Assembly (NCBI GenBank): GCA_964517355.1
Contig: CAZFCK010000016.1
Coordinates: 1 to 37,479, forward strand
DNA from: CAZFCK01 sp964517355
GTDB taxonomy: Bacteria > Desulfobacterota > Desulfovibrionia > Desulfovibrionales > Desulfovibrionaceae
Reading direction: 5' to 3'
Length of the DNA stretch: 37,479 bases
Shown: positions 6,991 through 15,476 of the stretch, in pieces
Layout of the letters: each line of letters opens with the position of its first letter
Numbering within the stretch: the stretch's first letter is position 1
Notes under the pieces: generated by a model
The model's database searches: none
What the model was told of the DNA's origin: nothing
What the model saw: the letters and a program-made list of their open reading frames with translations, nothing else
Translations under genes and position numbers: made by a program

Positions 6991-8622
6991 ATGGATAAAA
7001 TGACATTCACTTGCGTAACCGCGTCGGGAGAAACATTTTTTCTGCCCGCGGAGGCGCCGGAGGCCGAAGCCACTTATGCCCAGGCCGTGTATACCAGCGG
7101 CGTGGTCCCTGCTCCCGCCTTGTGTTCAGGATTGGGGCACTGCGGGCGTTGCTCCATGCGTTTCCTTTCTCCTCCACCGGAACCCGCTCCAGAAGACGAA
7201 CATGTGCTGTCCAAAGAGGATCTTGCCGCGGGATGGCGCCTGGGCTGCAAACATGCGCCACGCAGCGGGGCGGTGGTGCAAATTCCCGAGCCGCCGCAAC
7301 GCACCGCTACCATGCGCAGGCCCCAGCGTGGGGCGCGGCTGTGCGTGGCTGTGGATCTCGGCACCACGACCTTGCACTGGCAGGCCTGGGAGCAGGGGAG
7401 TACCGCGCTTCTGGCGTCCGGCGGAGAGTTGAACCCGCAAATGGGAGCCGGAAGCGAGGTCATGTCGCGCCTGGCCTATGCGGCCCGGCCGGAAAACGCC
7501 CGTAAGTTGCGCGTGTTGGTGCTGCGGCGCATTCAGGCTCTGTTGCGGGAATTGCGGGGGCGGGATTCTGAAATCGTGAAGCTCTGCGTCTCAGGAAACA
7601 CCACCATGACTTCTTTGCTGCTGGGAAAGCCTCTCGATGGGCTCTCCCGCGCGCCCTACCGCCTGGATTACGCTGGGGGCGAAGTGGTCGATCTGGCGGA
7701 CGGGCTGGAAAAAGCAAATGAATATTTTGATATTCCGCAGTGTTATATACCGCCTCAGCTTGCCCCGTTCGTGGGGGGCGACGTAACCGCCGGATTGGTG
7801 TATGTTAGGTATGGCTTTGAGCAAGCGCCCCCTCCTCCCTATTTGTTGGCCGATTTCGGCACAAATGGGGAATTCGCTCTGGTGCTCGGAGAGGATAAGC
7901 TGATAGTGGCCAGCGTGGCCCTGGGCCCTGCCCTTGAGGGTATAGGACTGCGTCACGGCAGTGTCGCGCGGCCGGGCGCTGTGATGGGCTTCGATATCGA
8001 GCCCGCGGGATTGCGTCCGCATCTGCTTCCCGGGGGCGCCGTCCGTGCCGGCGACGTGGGCATTACGGGCGCGGGATATCTTTCCCTGTTGCATCGTCTC
8101 AAGGGGGTGGGCCTGCTGGATGTCGATGGGCGTTTTGCCGAGGAGGATGATCCTCGCTTGCCTCCTTTGGCCCGGAGATTCGCTCGAAGCGTGGCCGCGT
8201 CCGGGGGCAAGCTGCCGCTGGAACTGCCCGGCGGCAGAGTCTGGCTCTGGCCGGGCGACGTGGAGGAGGTTCTCAAGGTCAAGGCGGCCTGCAACACCGC
8301 ACTCAGCCGGCTGCTGGAAGCGGCCGGACTTCAGGTGCATGAACTGAACGGCCTATGTCTGGCCGGCGCCTTGGGGGAACACGTGGGCGTGCGCAATTTG
8401 GAAGGGTTGGGCTTTATCCCGCCGGGCTTTGGACGCAAAGTGCTGCTTGTGGGCAATGCCTCCCTTGCCGGAGCCTCACTGTTGTTACACCCCGACCACG
8501 CGGATGCATACAGGCGATGGGCCTGCCATGTGGCTGCCGGTGCCCAGGTGCTTGATCTGGCGGAGGAAACCGGCTTTGCTGACGCATTTTTTACAAGGAT
8601 GAAATTTACCTATGTGCCCTGA
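6991..8622 (+). CDS. DUF4445/ASKHA protein with N-terminal 2Fe-2S ferredoxin domain
   Basis: A 543-aa protein of the family that includes reductive activators of corrinoid proteins (RACE). The N-terminus is a 2Fe-2S ferredoxin with Cys45, Cys51, Cys54 and Cys86 (C-x5-C-x2-C-x31-C). A linker leads to an actin/hexokinase-like ATPase domain with the phosphate-1 loop VAVDLGTTT (about 115), SGNTTMTSLL, LADFGTNGE and LGPALEGIG. Known members use ATP to push an electron onto Co(II) corrinoids, keeping methyltransferases active. No corrinoid protein or methyltransferase lies nearby, so the substrate is unknown. The start at 6991 has no strong ribosome-binding site, and an ATG at 7000 is also possible. 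The gene overlaps the Rsm22-like gene by 11 nt, indicating coupled translation. Confidence 0.88.
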   Translation: MDKMTFTCVTASGETFFLPAEAPEAEATYAQAVYTSGVVPAPALCSGLGHCGRCSMRFLSPPPEPAPEDEHVLSKEDLAAGWRLGCKHAPRSGAVVQIPEPPQRTATMRRPQRGARLCVAVDLGTTTLHWQAWEQGSTALLASGGELNPQMGAGSEVMSRLAYAARPENARKLRVLVLRRIQALLRELRGRDSEIVKLCVSGNTTMTSLLLGKPLDGLSRAPYRLDYAGGEVVDLADGLEKANEYFDIPQCYIPPQLAPFVGGDVTAGLVYVRYGFEQAPPPPYLLADFGTNGEFALVLGEDKLIVASVALGPALEGIGLRHGSVARPGAVMGFDIEPAGLRPHLLPGGAVRAGDVGITGAGYLSLLHRLKGVGLLDVDGRFAEEDDPRLPPLARRFARSVAASGGKLPLELPGGRVWLWPGDVEEVLKVKAACNTALSRLLEAAGLQVHELNGLCLAGALGEHVGVRNLEGLGFIPPGFGRKVLLVGNASLAGASLLLHPDHADAYRRWACHVAAGAQVLDLAEETGFADAFFTRMKFTYVP

Positions 8623-10024
8623 CGAACCCCGGCCCGCGCGTGCCGTACGTGATACGCGCTACCCGCTGTTGCCGTTGCTCAAGGATGAATCCTTGGCTGT
8701 GCTTGTGGCTTTGGAGCAAGCCTTGCAGAACACCATGCCGCTCAAGGCCAAACATCGCGAGGATTTGCCGAATGCCGTGCGCGACCTTTCCGCCATGCTG
8801 ACAACCGAGCGTAGCGGCCTGGCCGGAGGTTATCTGCAAACACCGCGCACCCTGGCCGCGTACGCTCATTATTTTTTGCCCTGGAACGTCTACCGGCAAG
8901 CCAGGCTTTTTGCGGGGCAGTGGTTGCGCCTGCATTCGGGAGCCCGGATACTGGATTTGGGCGCCGGACCGCTGACCGGCGTGCTGGCCTTGTGGGCTGC
9001 GCGTCCGGATTTGCGCGACAAAGAGCTGCATTTCGTTTGTGTGGACCGCTCCCGTAAGGCGTTGCACCTGGGCATGGACGTGTTCCGTGCCATTGGCGGC
9101 TCCTGGCGGGTGGAGATGGTGGACCAGGCCTTGGAGGTGTATTTGCGCCAGCAGGGGGAGAAGGCGGATTTTGTGCTGCTGGGCAATGTCTTGAATGAAA
9201 TCCGCTGGCCCACCATCGCGCCTCTTGAGGAAACAGTGGGCGAGTTGGCGGACAGGGTCCTGCAACGCATGCATCTCGACCGCAAGGCGCATGTCATCGT
9301 AATGGAGCCGGGCACACGCTTCGGCGGAAAAATGACGGCGCTGTTCCGCAAGGCCGTGGTGAACCTCGGGCTCATGGCGCTGTCGCCCTGCACGCATCAG
9401 GAAGAATGCCCCATGCTGGAGCGCGATGCGCGCACCTGGTGCCACTTCCGTTTCGATGCGGCGGGCGCGCCGGAATGGCTGCAGCAACTTTCCGAACAGG
9501 CGGGCTTGCCCAAGGAGCACTTGGCCTTGAGCTTTGTACGTCTGGGGGCGGTACAGGCCAGGCAGGCCGACCAGGCGCGGGTGCTGTCCGGCGGCATCCG
9601 CCTGCCCGAGCGGAACAGCGTCGGGTATTACGGCTGCACGCGCAATGGCCTGGTGCTCGTGGAGCCGGCGCGCATGGCCTTGCAGCAAGGAGACCTGGTG
9701 GAATACGTCGTGCAACCAGGACCGCAACGCGATTCCAAGTCCGGAGCGCTTATGGCCTCGCTCCCCGGGGAGGAACTCGATGCTCCGCCCGCGTCCCGCG
9801 ATCGTCAAGATCGTAAGGCGCAAACCGACAAAAAATCTCGCGCCCCGCAAACCGATGCGAAAAAAAAGGGATCGGATTGGGAATCGAGGCGTAAACGCTT
9901 TGAAAGCACCAGCGGTGCGGAGACGCCGCGCCACCGCAAACAGCGGGGAGCTGTGGAAGCGGAAAGCGGACAGCAACAGGAATGGAAAAAACACGGCAAG
10001 GGACGCGGCCGCTCCAAAGGATAG
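8612..10024 (+). CDS. Rsm22-family small-ribosomal-subunit protein / methyltransferase
   Basis: A 470-aa protein resembling the Rsm22 (METTL17) family, which in mitochondria aids small-subunit assembly. Evidence: a Rossmann SAM-binding motif, ILDLGAGPLTG (about residues 114-124); an N-terminal YLQTPRTLAAYAHYFLPWN segment; and a cysteine cluster C260-x5-C266-x10-C277 (CTHQEECP...WCHF) with Cys342 (YYGC) as a possible fourth ligand, matching the Fe-S ligand pattern described for METTL17. The last 85 or so residues are very rich in Lys, Arg, Gln and Ser, like an RNA-binding tail. It overlaps the ASKHA gene by 11 nt, and lipB starts 2 nt after its stop. Family assignment is good; methyltransferase activity is uncertain. 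Confidence 0.82.
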   Translation: MCPDEPRPARAVRDTRYPLLPLLKDESLAVLVALEQALQNTMPLKAKHREDLPNAVRDLSAMLTTERSGLAGGYLQTPRTLAAYAHYFLPWNVYRQARLFAGQWLRLHSGARILDLGAGPLTGVLALWAARPDLRDKELHFVCVDRSRKALHLGMDVFRAIGGSWRVEMVDQALEVYLRQQGEKADFVLLGNVLNEIRWPTIAPLEETVGELADRVLQRMHLDRKAHVIVMEPGTRFGGKMTALFRKAVVNLGLMALSPCTHQEECPMLERDARTWCHFRFDAAGAPEWLQQLSEQAGLPKEHLALSFVRLGAVQARQADQARVLSGGIRLPERNSVGYYGCTRNGLVLVEPARMALQQGDLVEYVVQPGPQRDSKSGALMASLPGEELDAPPASRDRQDRKAQTDKKSRAPQTDAKKKGSDWESRRKRFESTSGAETPRHRKQRGAVEAESGQQQEWKKHGKGRGRSKG

Positions 10025-10026
10025 CG

Positions 10027-10722
10027 ATGCGAGAAACCGCGGTTCGCCCCATGACGGAGTGTCCGGGGGGCGGGGTCGAAGTGGTGGATCTGGGCCTCAT
10101 TTCCTGGCAAGAGGCCCTGGAACTGCAAATGCGGCGTGTGGAAGAGGTGGAACGGGAGCAGGCGCCTCCCGCCTTGTTTCTTCTGGAGCACCCCCCTGTG
10201 ATAACATTGGGGCGCTCCGGCAATACCGGCAATCTGCTCGTTTCGCGGGAAACCTTGCGGCAACGCGGCGTGGAGCTGGTGCATGCCAGGCGCGGGGGCG
10301 ACGTGACCTGCCATTTTCCCGGGCAACTGGTGGCCTATCCCATTGTGCGCGTGGCCGCCCGCCCCGGAGGATTGCGCCGTTTGTTTCATGATTTGGAACA
10401 AAGCGTCATCGACCTTTTGTCCTGTTTTGCGATTCAGGCCGGACGGGAACAGGGGCGCCCCGGCGTGTGGGTGCAAGGACGTAAGATAGCCTCCATCGGC
10501 CTGGGCATGCGGCGCTGGGTCAGTTTTCACGGCCTTGCCCTCAATGTTGCATATAATATTGATCTTTTTTCCATGCTCACGCCGTGCGGATTGGCGGGGG
10601 TGCGGATGACATCCATGGAACGCGAACGCGAGGCCGCCGGTTGCGGGACCTGGCAGGTGGCTATGCAGGAGGTGAAAAATGTCTTTGTGCGGGAGTTCGG
10701 GAAAAACGTCGCGCCTGCCTGA
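10027..10722 (+). CDS. lipB: Octanoyl-[ACP]:protein N-octanoyltransferase
   Basis: Transfers octanoate from acyl carrier protein to lipoyl domains, the first step of lipoate synthesis. The 231-aa product has the LipB signatures HPPVITLGRSGNTGNL (about 55-70), RGGDVTCHFPGQL (89-101), GVWVQGRKIASIG with catalytic Lys153, and TPCGL with catalytic Cys187. The usual VTYHGPGQ box reads VTCHFPGQ, a mild variant. Start 10027 follows AAAGGA (10015-10020) and lies 2 nt after the previous stop; the in-frame ATG at 9982 lies inside the Rsm22 gene and is less likely. The 3' end overlaps lipA by 44 nt. Confidence 0.93.
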   Translation: MRETAVRPMTECPGGGVEVVDLGLISWQEALELQMRRVEEVEREQAPPALFLLEHPPVITLGRSGNTGNLLVSRETLRQRGVELVHARRGGDVTCHFPGQLVAYPIVRVAARPGGLRRLFHDLEQSVIDLLSCFAIQAGREQGRPGVWVQGRKIASIGLGMRRWVSFHGLALNVAYNIDLFSMLTPCGLAGVRMTSMEREREAAGCGTWQVAMQEVKNVFVREFGKNVAPA

Positions 10723-11563
10723 GTGGCTGCGCGTGAAGCTGCCCTCTGGCCCGGAATTCGCCGCGACGCGGGCCATGCTGCGCGATCTGGAACTCCATAC
10801 GGTCTGTCAGGGAGCGCGATGCCCGAATATTTTTGAATGTTTTTCCAATAAAATCGCAACGTTCATGATATTGGGGGGCGTATGCACCAGAAATTGCGCC
10901 TTTTGCAACATCGGTCACGATTCCAAAGCGGCGAAACCAGCCCCCGTGGATGCGCGGGAACCTGAACGCCTGGCGCGGGCCGCGAAACAGTTGGGATTGC
11001 GCCATGTGGTGGTCACGAGTGTGACTCGGGACGATCTGCCCGACGGGGGCGCTGAACATTTCGCTAACGTTATCCACGCTTTGCGCGAAATGTTGCCCCA
11101 AGCCAGCGTTGAAGTGCTTATCCCGGATTTCAAGGGAGACGCAAAGGCCCTCGACGTGGTTATGCGCGCCGGGCCAGACGTGTTGAACCACAACGTGGAA
11201 ACCGTGCCCGAATTGTACCGGAGCATTCGCCCCCAAGCTTCCTTCGCGCAGAGTCTCGAGCTGTTGACCCGGGCGCGGGCGGCGGGGCTGATGACGAAAA
11301 GCGGGTTCATGGTGGGGCTTGGGGAAGATGACGATCAGGTGCGCCTTTTGCTGGGCTCTTTAGCCGAAGCGCAGTGCGGGGTGGTGACTGTCGGGCAATA
11401 TCTGGCGCCGACGCGGGAGCATATGCAACCGGTTCGCTATGTCACGCCGGAACGATTCGCAGAGTACGCGGTATGGGGGCGGGAATTGGGATTGCGCATG
11501 CATAGCGCCCCGTTCGTGCGCAGCAGCTATAATGCCGAAGCATTTATGCACAATGGCGCGTAA
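10679..11563 (+). CDS. lipA: Lipoyl synthase (radical SAM)
   Basis: Inserts two sulfur atoms into octanoyl-protein to make lipoyl groups. The 294-aa protein has both [4Fe-4S] sites: the auxiliary sulfur-donor cluster C43-x4-C48-x5-C54 (CQGARCPNIFEC) and the radical SAM site C69-x3-C73-x2-C76 (CTRNCAFC). Near the C-terminus RSSYNAEAF carries the serine that ligates the auxiliary cluster in the family. Start 10679 is inside the end of lipB (44-nt overlap in another frame), with AGGAGG (about 10667-10672) before it. With LipB it completes de novo lipoylation. A strong hairpin terminator follows. Confidence 0.96.
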   Translation: MSLCGSSGKTSRLPEWLRVKLPSGPEFAATRAMLRDLELHTVCQGARCPNIFECFSNKIATFMILGGVCTRNCAFCNIGHDSKAAKPAPVDAREPERLARAAKQLGLRHVVVTSVTRDDLPDGGAEHFANVIHALREMLPQASVEVLIPDFKGDAKALDVVMRAGPDVLNHNVETVPELYRSIRPQASFAQSLELLTRARAAGLMTKSGFMVGLGEDDDQVRLLLGSLAEAQCGVVTVGQYLAPTREHMQPVRYVTPERFAEYAVWGRELGLRMHSAPFVRSSYNAEAFMHNGA

Positions 11564-11622
11564 TTGCGGTTATGCGGGCTTGTTTCCAGTCCGAATTTTT
11601 CAATGCGCCATAAAATGAAAAT

Positions 11623-11662
11623 GCGAGAGGAGAAAACCTTTTCAACGGGTTTCTCCTCTCGC
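11623..11662. terminator. Bidirectional terminator between lipA and recJ
   Basis: Sixteen-base arms GCGAGAGGAGAAAACC and GGGTTTCTCCTCTCGC pair with one mismatch around an 8-nt loop. T-rich sequence follows on the plus strand and A-rich sequence precedes it, so it can end both convergent transcripts. Confidence 0.85.
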
Positions 11663-11688
11663 GCTTTGCTTTTTCAAAGTATCGAGCC

Positions 11689-13395
11689 TTAAGCCGTACT
11701 CACGCCTTTTATATTCAAATCTATGGACGGAGTGCCCCTGTAGTTGTTTATTTTCGGTGTAAAGGCCACGCGAACGGATTGTCCCACGAGCTCAGGTCCC
11801 AACGTTTCGGCCTGACGCCAGGCCTTGCCCACGAGAATCACGTTGGCCAGGGTGTCGCGTAAATTCAGAGAGACGTGTTTTTCCGCAAACACGTTGTGTT
11901 TGAGTACTTGCAGCGGCGGCGAAATGAATACGGGTTCCGGATTGCCCATGCCGAAAGGTTGCAGCAGATCCAGTTCCTTGAGCAGGGTGAAGTCTATCTG
12001 CCCGAAGCCGAGTTCGGCGTCCACGGTTTGTTTGGGGCTGATAGGGGCGTCGCCGCATTGCGCGACAACCGCCTGATGGAATAGTTCGCGCAAGGGCTCC
12101 AGCTGTTCGGGCGAGCAGCGCAGGCCCGCGGCCTGGCGGTGCCCTCCGAATCCCAGCAGCACGTCGCGGCAATGGGTCAGGGCCTGGTACAAGTCGCACT
12201 CGGTGATTGAGCGGCCGGAGCCTTTATACACGCCGGGCGAGTGTTCGTCCTCGCAAAGCAGGATTGCGGGCTTGTTGGCGGCTTCCACAACGCGCGAGGC
12301 CACGATGCCGATGACTCCGGGGTGCCAATCCCGGGAAAACAGGACGAGCCCCAATCTATGGGCCTGTTCCCGCATCTGCTCCATGGCCTGGGTGCAGATG
12401 CGTTCCTCTTCTCCACGGCGTTGCGTGTTGTGGGCGTCCAGTTCCCGGGCGAGGGGCAGGGCGCTCTCGATGTCCGGGCTGAGCATGAGTTCCAGGGCCT
12501 TGGCTGCATCGTCCATCCGCCCCACCGCGTTGATGCGCGGCGCGAGGCTGAAGACAACTTGTCCCGCGCCGAGAGCGGCCTTGATATTGAAACCGCTGAC
12601 CTCCTTGAGCGCGGCGATTCCGGGGCGCGCTCCCTCGGTGATGAGCAACAGCCCGTTTTTCACGAGGATGCGGTTCTGCCCCCTGAGCGGTACCACGTCG
12701 GCCAGGGTGCCCAGGGCCACGAGGTCCAGAAAGCGGCGCACGTCCACGGGAGCGCCGGGAAGCAGCTTGTTGAGCGCGGCCATGAGAAAGAACGCCACAC
12801 CCACCCCGGCCAGATCGGGGCAGGGGCAGTCGTCCAGCCGGGGATCGCACACGGCGTCGGCGGGAGGCAGGGTTGGGCCGGGGAGGTGATGATCCGAGAC
12901 CACGACGGTCATGCCCAATTCCTTGGCGCGGGCCACGGCCTCTATGTCGGTGATGCCGCAGTCTACCGTGAGCAGCAACCGCACCCCTTGGGCCGCCAGT
13001 TTTTCGATGCCGGCGGCATTCAGGCCATAGCCCTCTTCCATGCGGTGCGGCAGGTGATACAGGGCGTTGTAGCCGCGAAGACGCATGAATTCGAGGACCA
13101 GGGAAGCGGCCGTCACGCCGTCCACGTCGTAATCGCCCCATACGGCGAAGGATTGCCCCTTGATCAGGCCTTGAGCCAGAATGCGCGCCGCCTGATCAAT
13201 GCCGGGAAAGGCGGCGGGCTGCGCCAGATGCCGCAACCCGGGACTCAGGTAGCGATCCATGGCGTCGCGGTTGGTAAACCCTCTGCGCCACAGCAGTCCG
13301 GCTATGAGTGTGGAGATGTTCAGGTCTGCCGCAATCCGGGCCACTATGGCGGGCTCGGGCGGCGGCGTATCGGTGCGTCGCAACGTCCAATGCAT
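11689..13395 (-). CDS. recJ: Single-stranded-DNA-specific exonuclease RecJ
   Basis: A 5'-3' exonuclease acting on single-stranded DNA in recombination and mismatch/base-excision repair. The 568-aa length matches the family. Motifs: FAVWGDYDVDGVTAASL (DHH motif I), LTVDCGITD, VVVSDHHLPGP (the DHH box), DLVALGTLADVVPL, and the DHHA1 signature GFGGHRQAAGL; the C-terminal part resembles the RecJ OB domain. It is the last gene of a TPR-HDOD-recJ operon, beginning 20 nt after the HDOD stop. The start at 13395 (MHWTLRR) fits family N-termini. It is convergent with lipA. Confidence 0.95.
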   Translation of the reverse strand: MHWTLRRTDTPPPEPAIVARIAADLNISTLIAGLLWRRGFTNRDAMDRYLSPGLRHLAQPAAFPGIDQAARILAQGLIKGQSFAVWGDYDVDGVTAASLVLEFMRLRGYNALYHLPHRMEEGYGLNAAGIEKLAAQGVRLLLTVDCGITDIEAVARAKELGMTVVVSDHHLPGPTLPPADAVCDPRLDDCPCPDLAGVGVAFFLMAALNKLLPGAPVDVRRFLDLVALGTLADVVPLRGQNRILVKNGLLLITEGARPGIAALKEVSGFNIKAALGAGQVVFSLAPRINAVGRMDDAAKALELMLSPDIESALPLARELDAHNTQRRGEEERICTQAMEQMREQAHRLGLVLFSRDWHPGVIGIVASRVVEAANKPAILLCEDEHSPGVYKGSGRSITECDLYQALTHCRDVLLGFGGHRQAAGLRCSPEQLEPLRELFHQAVVAQCGDAPISPKQTVDAELGFGQIDFTLLKELDLLQPFGMGNPEPVFISPPLQVLKHNVFAEKHVSLNLRDTLANVILVGKAWRQAETLGPELVGQSVRVAFTPKINNYRGTPSIDLNIKGVSTA

Positions 13396-13415
13396 GATGA
13401 TCCGTTGGAAAAAGG

Positions 13416-14279
13416 TCAGGTGAGTTGGGCCACCAATTGGTTCATGGAATCTTCTTCAAGCATTTCGGCCAATTCATTAAGAATACTTTCCTCGTGAAAG
13501 CCAAAGAGCTCCAGGGCCTGCGTGGCGGAGGAAGACAAGGCGTAGGCTTCGTCCTTGTGACGGTGGTAGAGGCCGTCCGCCAGACAGATGATCCATGCTT
13601 CCCGCTTGTGCTCCGGCGCCAGTTCTGGCGCGTGGTGCCAGTTGATGGGTTCCGTGAGTTCAGGGGGCAGATTCCACGAATTGAGGGTCATGGCGCCGAT
13701 AAGGCCGTGTTCGAGCCCCCAGTAGCGTTCTTCGGCTTCCCTCCAGGAGCATCCTTCAGCAAGCACGGTACGGTGCATGTGGGCCCAGTCGTCGGGGCGG
13801 TAAAGGGCGGTGAGCAGCACGCCGAGGTCATGGAGCAATCCCGCGGTGAAGAGAATGTCCGGGTCCGCGTCCTGAAGGCGTTGGGCCAGGAGCTTGGCGC
13901 ATACGCCGACGCCTAATTGATGGTCCCAATAACCGCGGATGTCGAAGGCGCGGGGATAATGGTGGCGCACCGTGAGGGCCTGCGTCGCCATAAGCAGCAC
14001 GAGGTTGCGGATTTCTTTGAGTCCCAGCAGGGCGACGGCGCGCGAAACGGATGTGACCTTGGCCTGCAGGCCGTAAAAGGCCGAGTTCGCCAGGGTGAGA
14101 ACCTTGGCGCTGAGCCCCTGGTCCTGGTTGAAGGTCTGGGCCACCTTTTCCAGAGATGCGAAGGATTCTTCTCCGGTCATGGAAAAGAGATCGCCGAGCA
14201 GCGAGGGGGAGAACGGCAGCTCCTGCTTGATGGTGCATAATTCTTCCAGAAAGCGTTGGCCTTTGGTCTGGTCTGTCAT
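13416..14279 (-). CDS. HDOD-domain protein
   Basis: A 287-aa protein dominated by an HDOD domain, an HD-related output module that generally lacks phosphohydrolase activity. Seen: LPFSPSLLGDLFSM at the N-terminus, LSAKVLTLANSAFYGL, VTSVSRAVALLGLKEIRNL, and TAGLLHDLGVLLTAL holding an HD pair. HDOD proteins usually work in signalling or regulation of motility and stress; the target here is unknown. Start 14279 (MTDQTKG) is preferred over the long upstream extension to 14399, which is Pro/Arg-rich and overlaps the TPR gene. It lies 34 nt after the TPR gene and 20 nt before recJ. Confidence 0.85.
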   Translation of the reverse strand: MTDQTKGQRFLEELCTIKQELPFSPSLLGDLFSMTGEESFASLEKVAQTFNQDQGLSAKVLTLANSAFYGLQAKVTSVSRAVALLGLKEIRNLVLLMATQALTVRHHYPRAFDIRGYWDHQLGVGVCAKLLAQRLQDADPDILFTAGLLHDLGVLLTALYRPDDWAHMHRTVLAEGCSWREAEERYWGLEHGLIGAMTLNSWNLPPELTEPINWHHAPELAPEHKREAWIICLADGLYHRHKDEAYALSSSATQALELFGFHEESILNELAEMLEEDSMNQLVAQLT

Positions 14280-14313
14280 AATGGCGCGGTGTCCCGGGTT
14301 GCAAGGGTGATAA

Positions 14314-15381
14314 TCAGGATTGCCGGGCGGACGATTCCGAGTTGGCGGGTGTATCCGTATCGGACGAGGCATCTTGCAGAAGAGGCTGGTTGGAGGCAAC
14401 CGAGCCGTCTTTATTGAGAAAGCCCTTTTCTTGCAGCCACGATAAAAACTGTAGCGCCACTTCGAATTCCGGATTCATTTGCAGGGCGTTGCGCAAGTGT
14501 TCCGCGGTCTTGTCAATTTGCTGTTTGGCGAAATAGGCCCTGGCGATATTGTAATGCAGGTGTTCGTCGGCTTTTGCAAGCTCGAGAGCGCGGTGGTAAT
14601 AGTCCACAGCCTGGTCGAACATGTTGTTTTTGCGCAGATTGATGCCGAATTCATTGAACAGGTGTTTGTGCTCAGGCTCGAAGGCCGCGTCGAGCTTCAC
14701 CAGGCGTTCGAAAATGTTGTCCGCTTTTTTGCGCTCCCCTCTGTCCATGTAGGTGAGCCCCAGGCCGAAGTTGGCGCGGACGTTTTCCTCGTCCACCTTC
14801 AAGGCGTTTTGAAACTCGAATTCCGCACTGAAATTACGCCCCTGAGTGCGGTGGTCTTCGCCCAGGCTCACGCTTTGCTTGAGTTGTTGCAATGCGGGGT
14901 AGACCGTTTGCATGTAAAACTCGGGTTCCGGACTGAACTGGCGCAGGAGATCCTCTTTTTCGACAATACGCTTGGGGCCGGAAGGTACGTAGTTTACATT
15001 GAGGGGCTGGATTTCAATGCGGCCGTCTTTTTGCTCTTCCACCATCCAGAAGGTCTTTTGGATGGTGCGGCGCACTGTGGTTCCCGTGCCCACTTTCTGG
15101 ATGCTTTGCGTGGAAAAGACGCCTTTGATGCGCTCCCGTTTTCCTTTGGCGGACGACTGCTGCGGAATTTTACCGCCTGCGGATTTTGTATGCGCATCCT
15201 GACCTGACACATGCTGCGTTTGTGCGGGCTGCGACTTCTCAGTACCTTTGGAAACGGATTCTTGTTCCGACGCCGTGGAGGCGGCGGAAGCCGAAGCAAC
15301 GTTTCCTATGGATTCGTCCCGTTGCAAGTTCGTTTCATTACGCTCTTGCGGGGGCGTGTGTTGGTCGCTTTTGTTGGCCAT
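14314..15381 (-). CDS. TPR-repeat protein
   Basis: A 355-aa soluble protein of unknown role. Residues 1-85 are low complexity (Gln, Ser, Thr, Lys) and probably disordered. A segment at about 90-130 (TVRRTIQKTFWMVEEQKDGR) may be a small folded unit. From about 165 there are at least four tetratricopeptide-like repeats, for example NVRANFGLGLTYMDRGERKK, FNEFGINLRKNNMFDQAVDY and LHYNIARAYFAKQQIDKTAE. TPRs mediate protein contacts. There is no signal peptide. The gene heads the TPR-HDOD-recJ operon and has a plausible promoter and palindrome upstream. Confidence 0.82.
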   Translation of the reverse strand: MANKSDQHTPPQERNETNLQRDESIGNVASASAASTASEQESVSKGTEKSQPAQTQHVSGQDAHTKSAGGKIPQQSSAKGKRERIKGVFSTQSIQKVGTGTTVRRTIQKTFWMVEEQKDGRIEIQPLNVNYVPSGPKRIVEKEDLLRQFSPEPEFYMQTVYPALQQLKQSVSLGEDHRTQGRNFSAEFEFQNALKVDEENVRANFGLGLTYMDRGERKKADNIFERLVKLDAAFEPEHKHLFNEFGINLRKNNMFDQAVDYYHRALELAKADEHLHYNIARAYFAKQQIDKTAEHLRNALQMNPEFEVALQFLSWLQEKGFLNKDGSVASNQPLLQDASSDTDTPANSESSARQS

Positions 15382-15419
15382 GGCAGTGCTTGATACGTGT
15401 AATCGATGCTTGAAAAAGA

Positions 15420-15461
15420 ATGTTTATGTAAACATCATAAAATAAAATACACCTGATGCAA
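15420..15461 (-). promoter_or_regulatory. Promoter and palindromic operator of the TPR operon
   Basis: On the minus strand TTGCAT (15456-15461), a 16-nt spacer and TATGAT (15434-15439) resemble a sigma-70 promoter. Overlapping the -10 and running into the likely start is the palindrome ATGTTTA-TG-TAAACAT (15420-15435, perfect 7-bp arms), an obvious repressor-site candidate. The regulator is unknown. Confidence 0.5.
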
Positions 15462-15476
15462 AGGCATGCGCAAACA

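Noticed and set aside
8606..9994. Minus-strand reading frame of 462 codons opposite the Rsm22-like gene
   Set aside because: Shadow of the plus-strand gene, which has SAM motif, Cys cluster and coupled starts.
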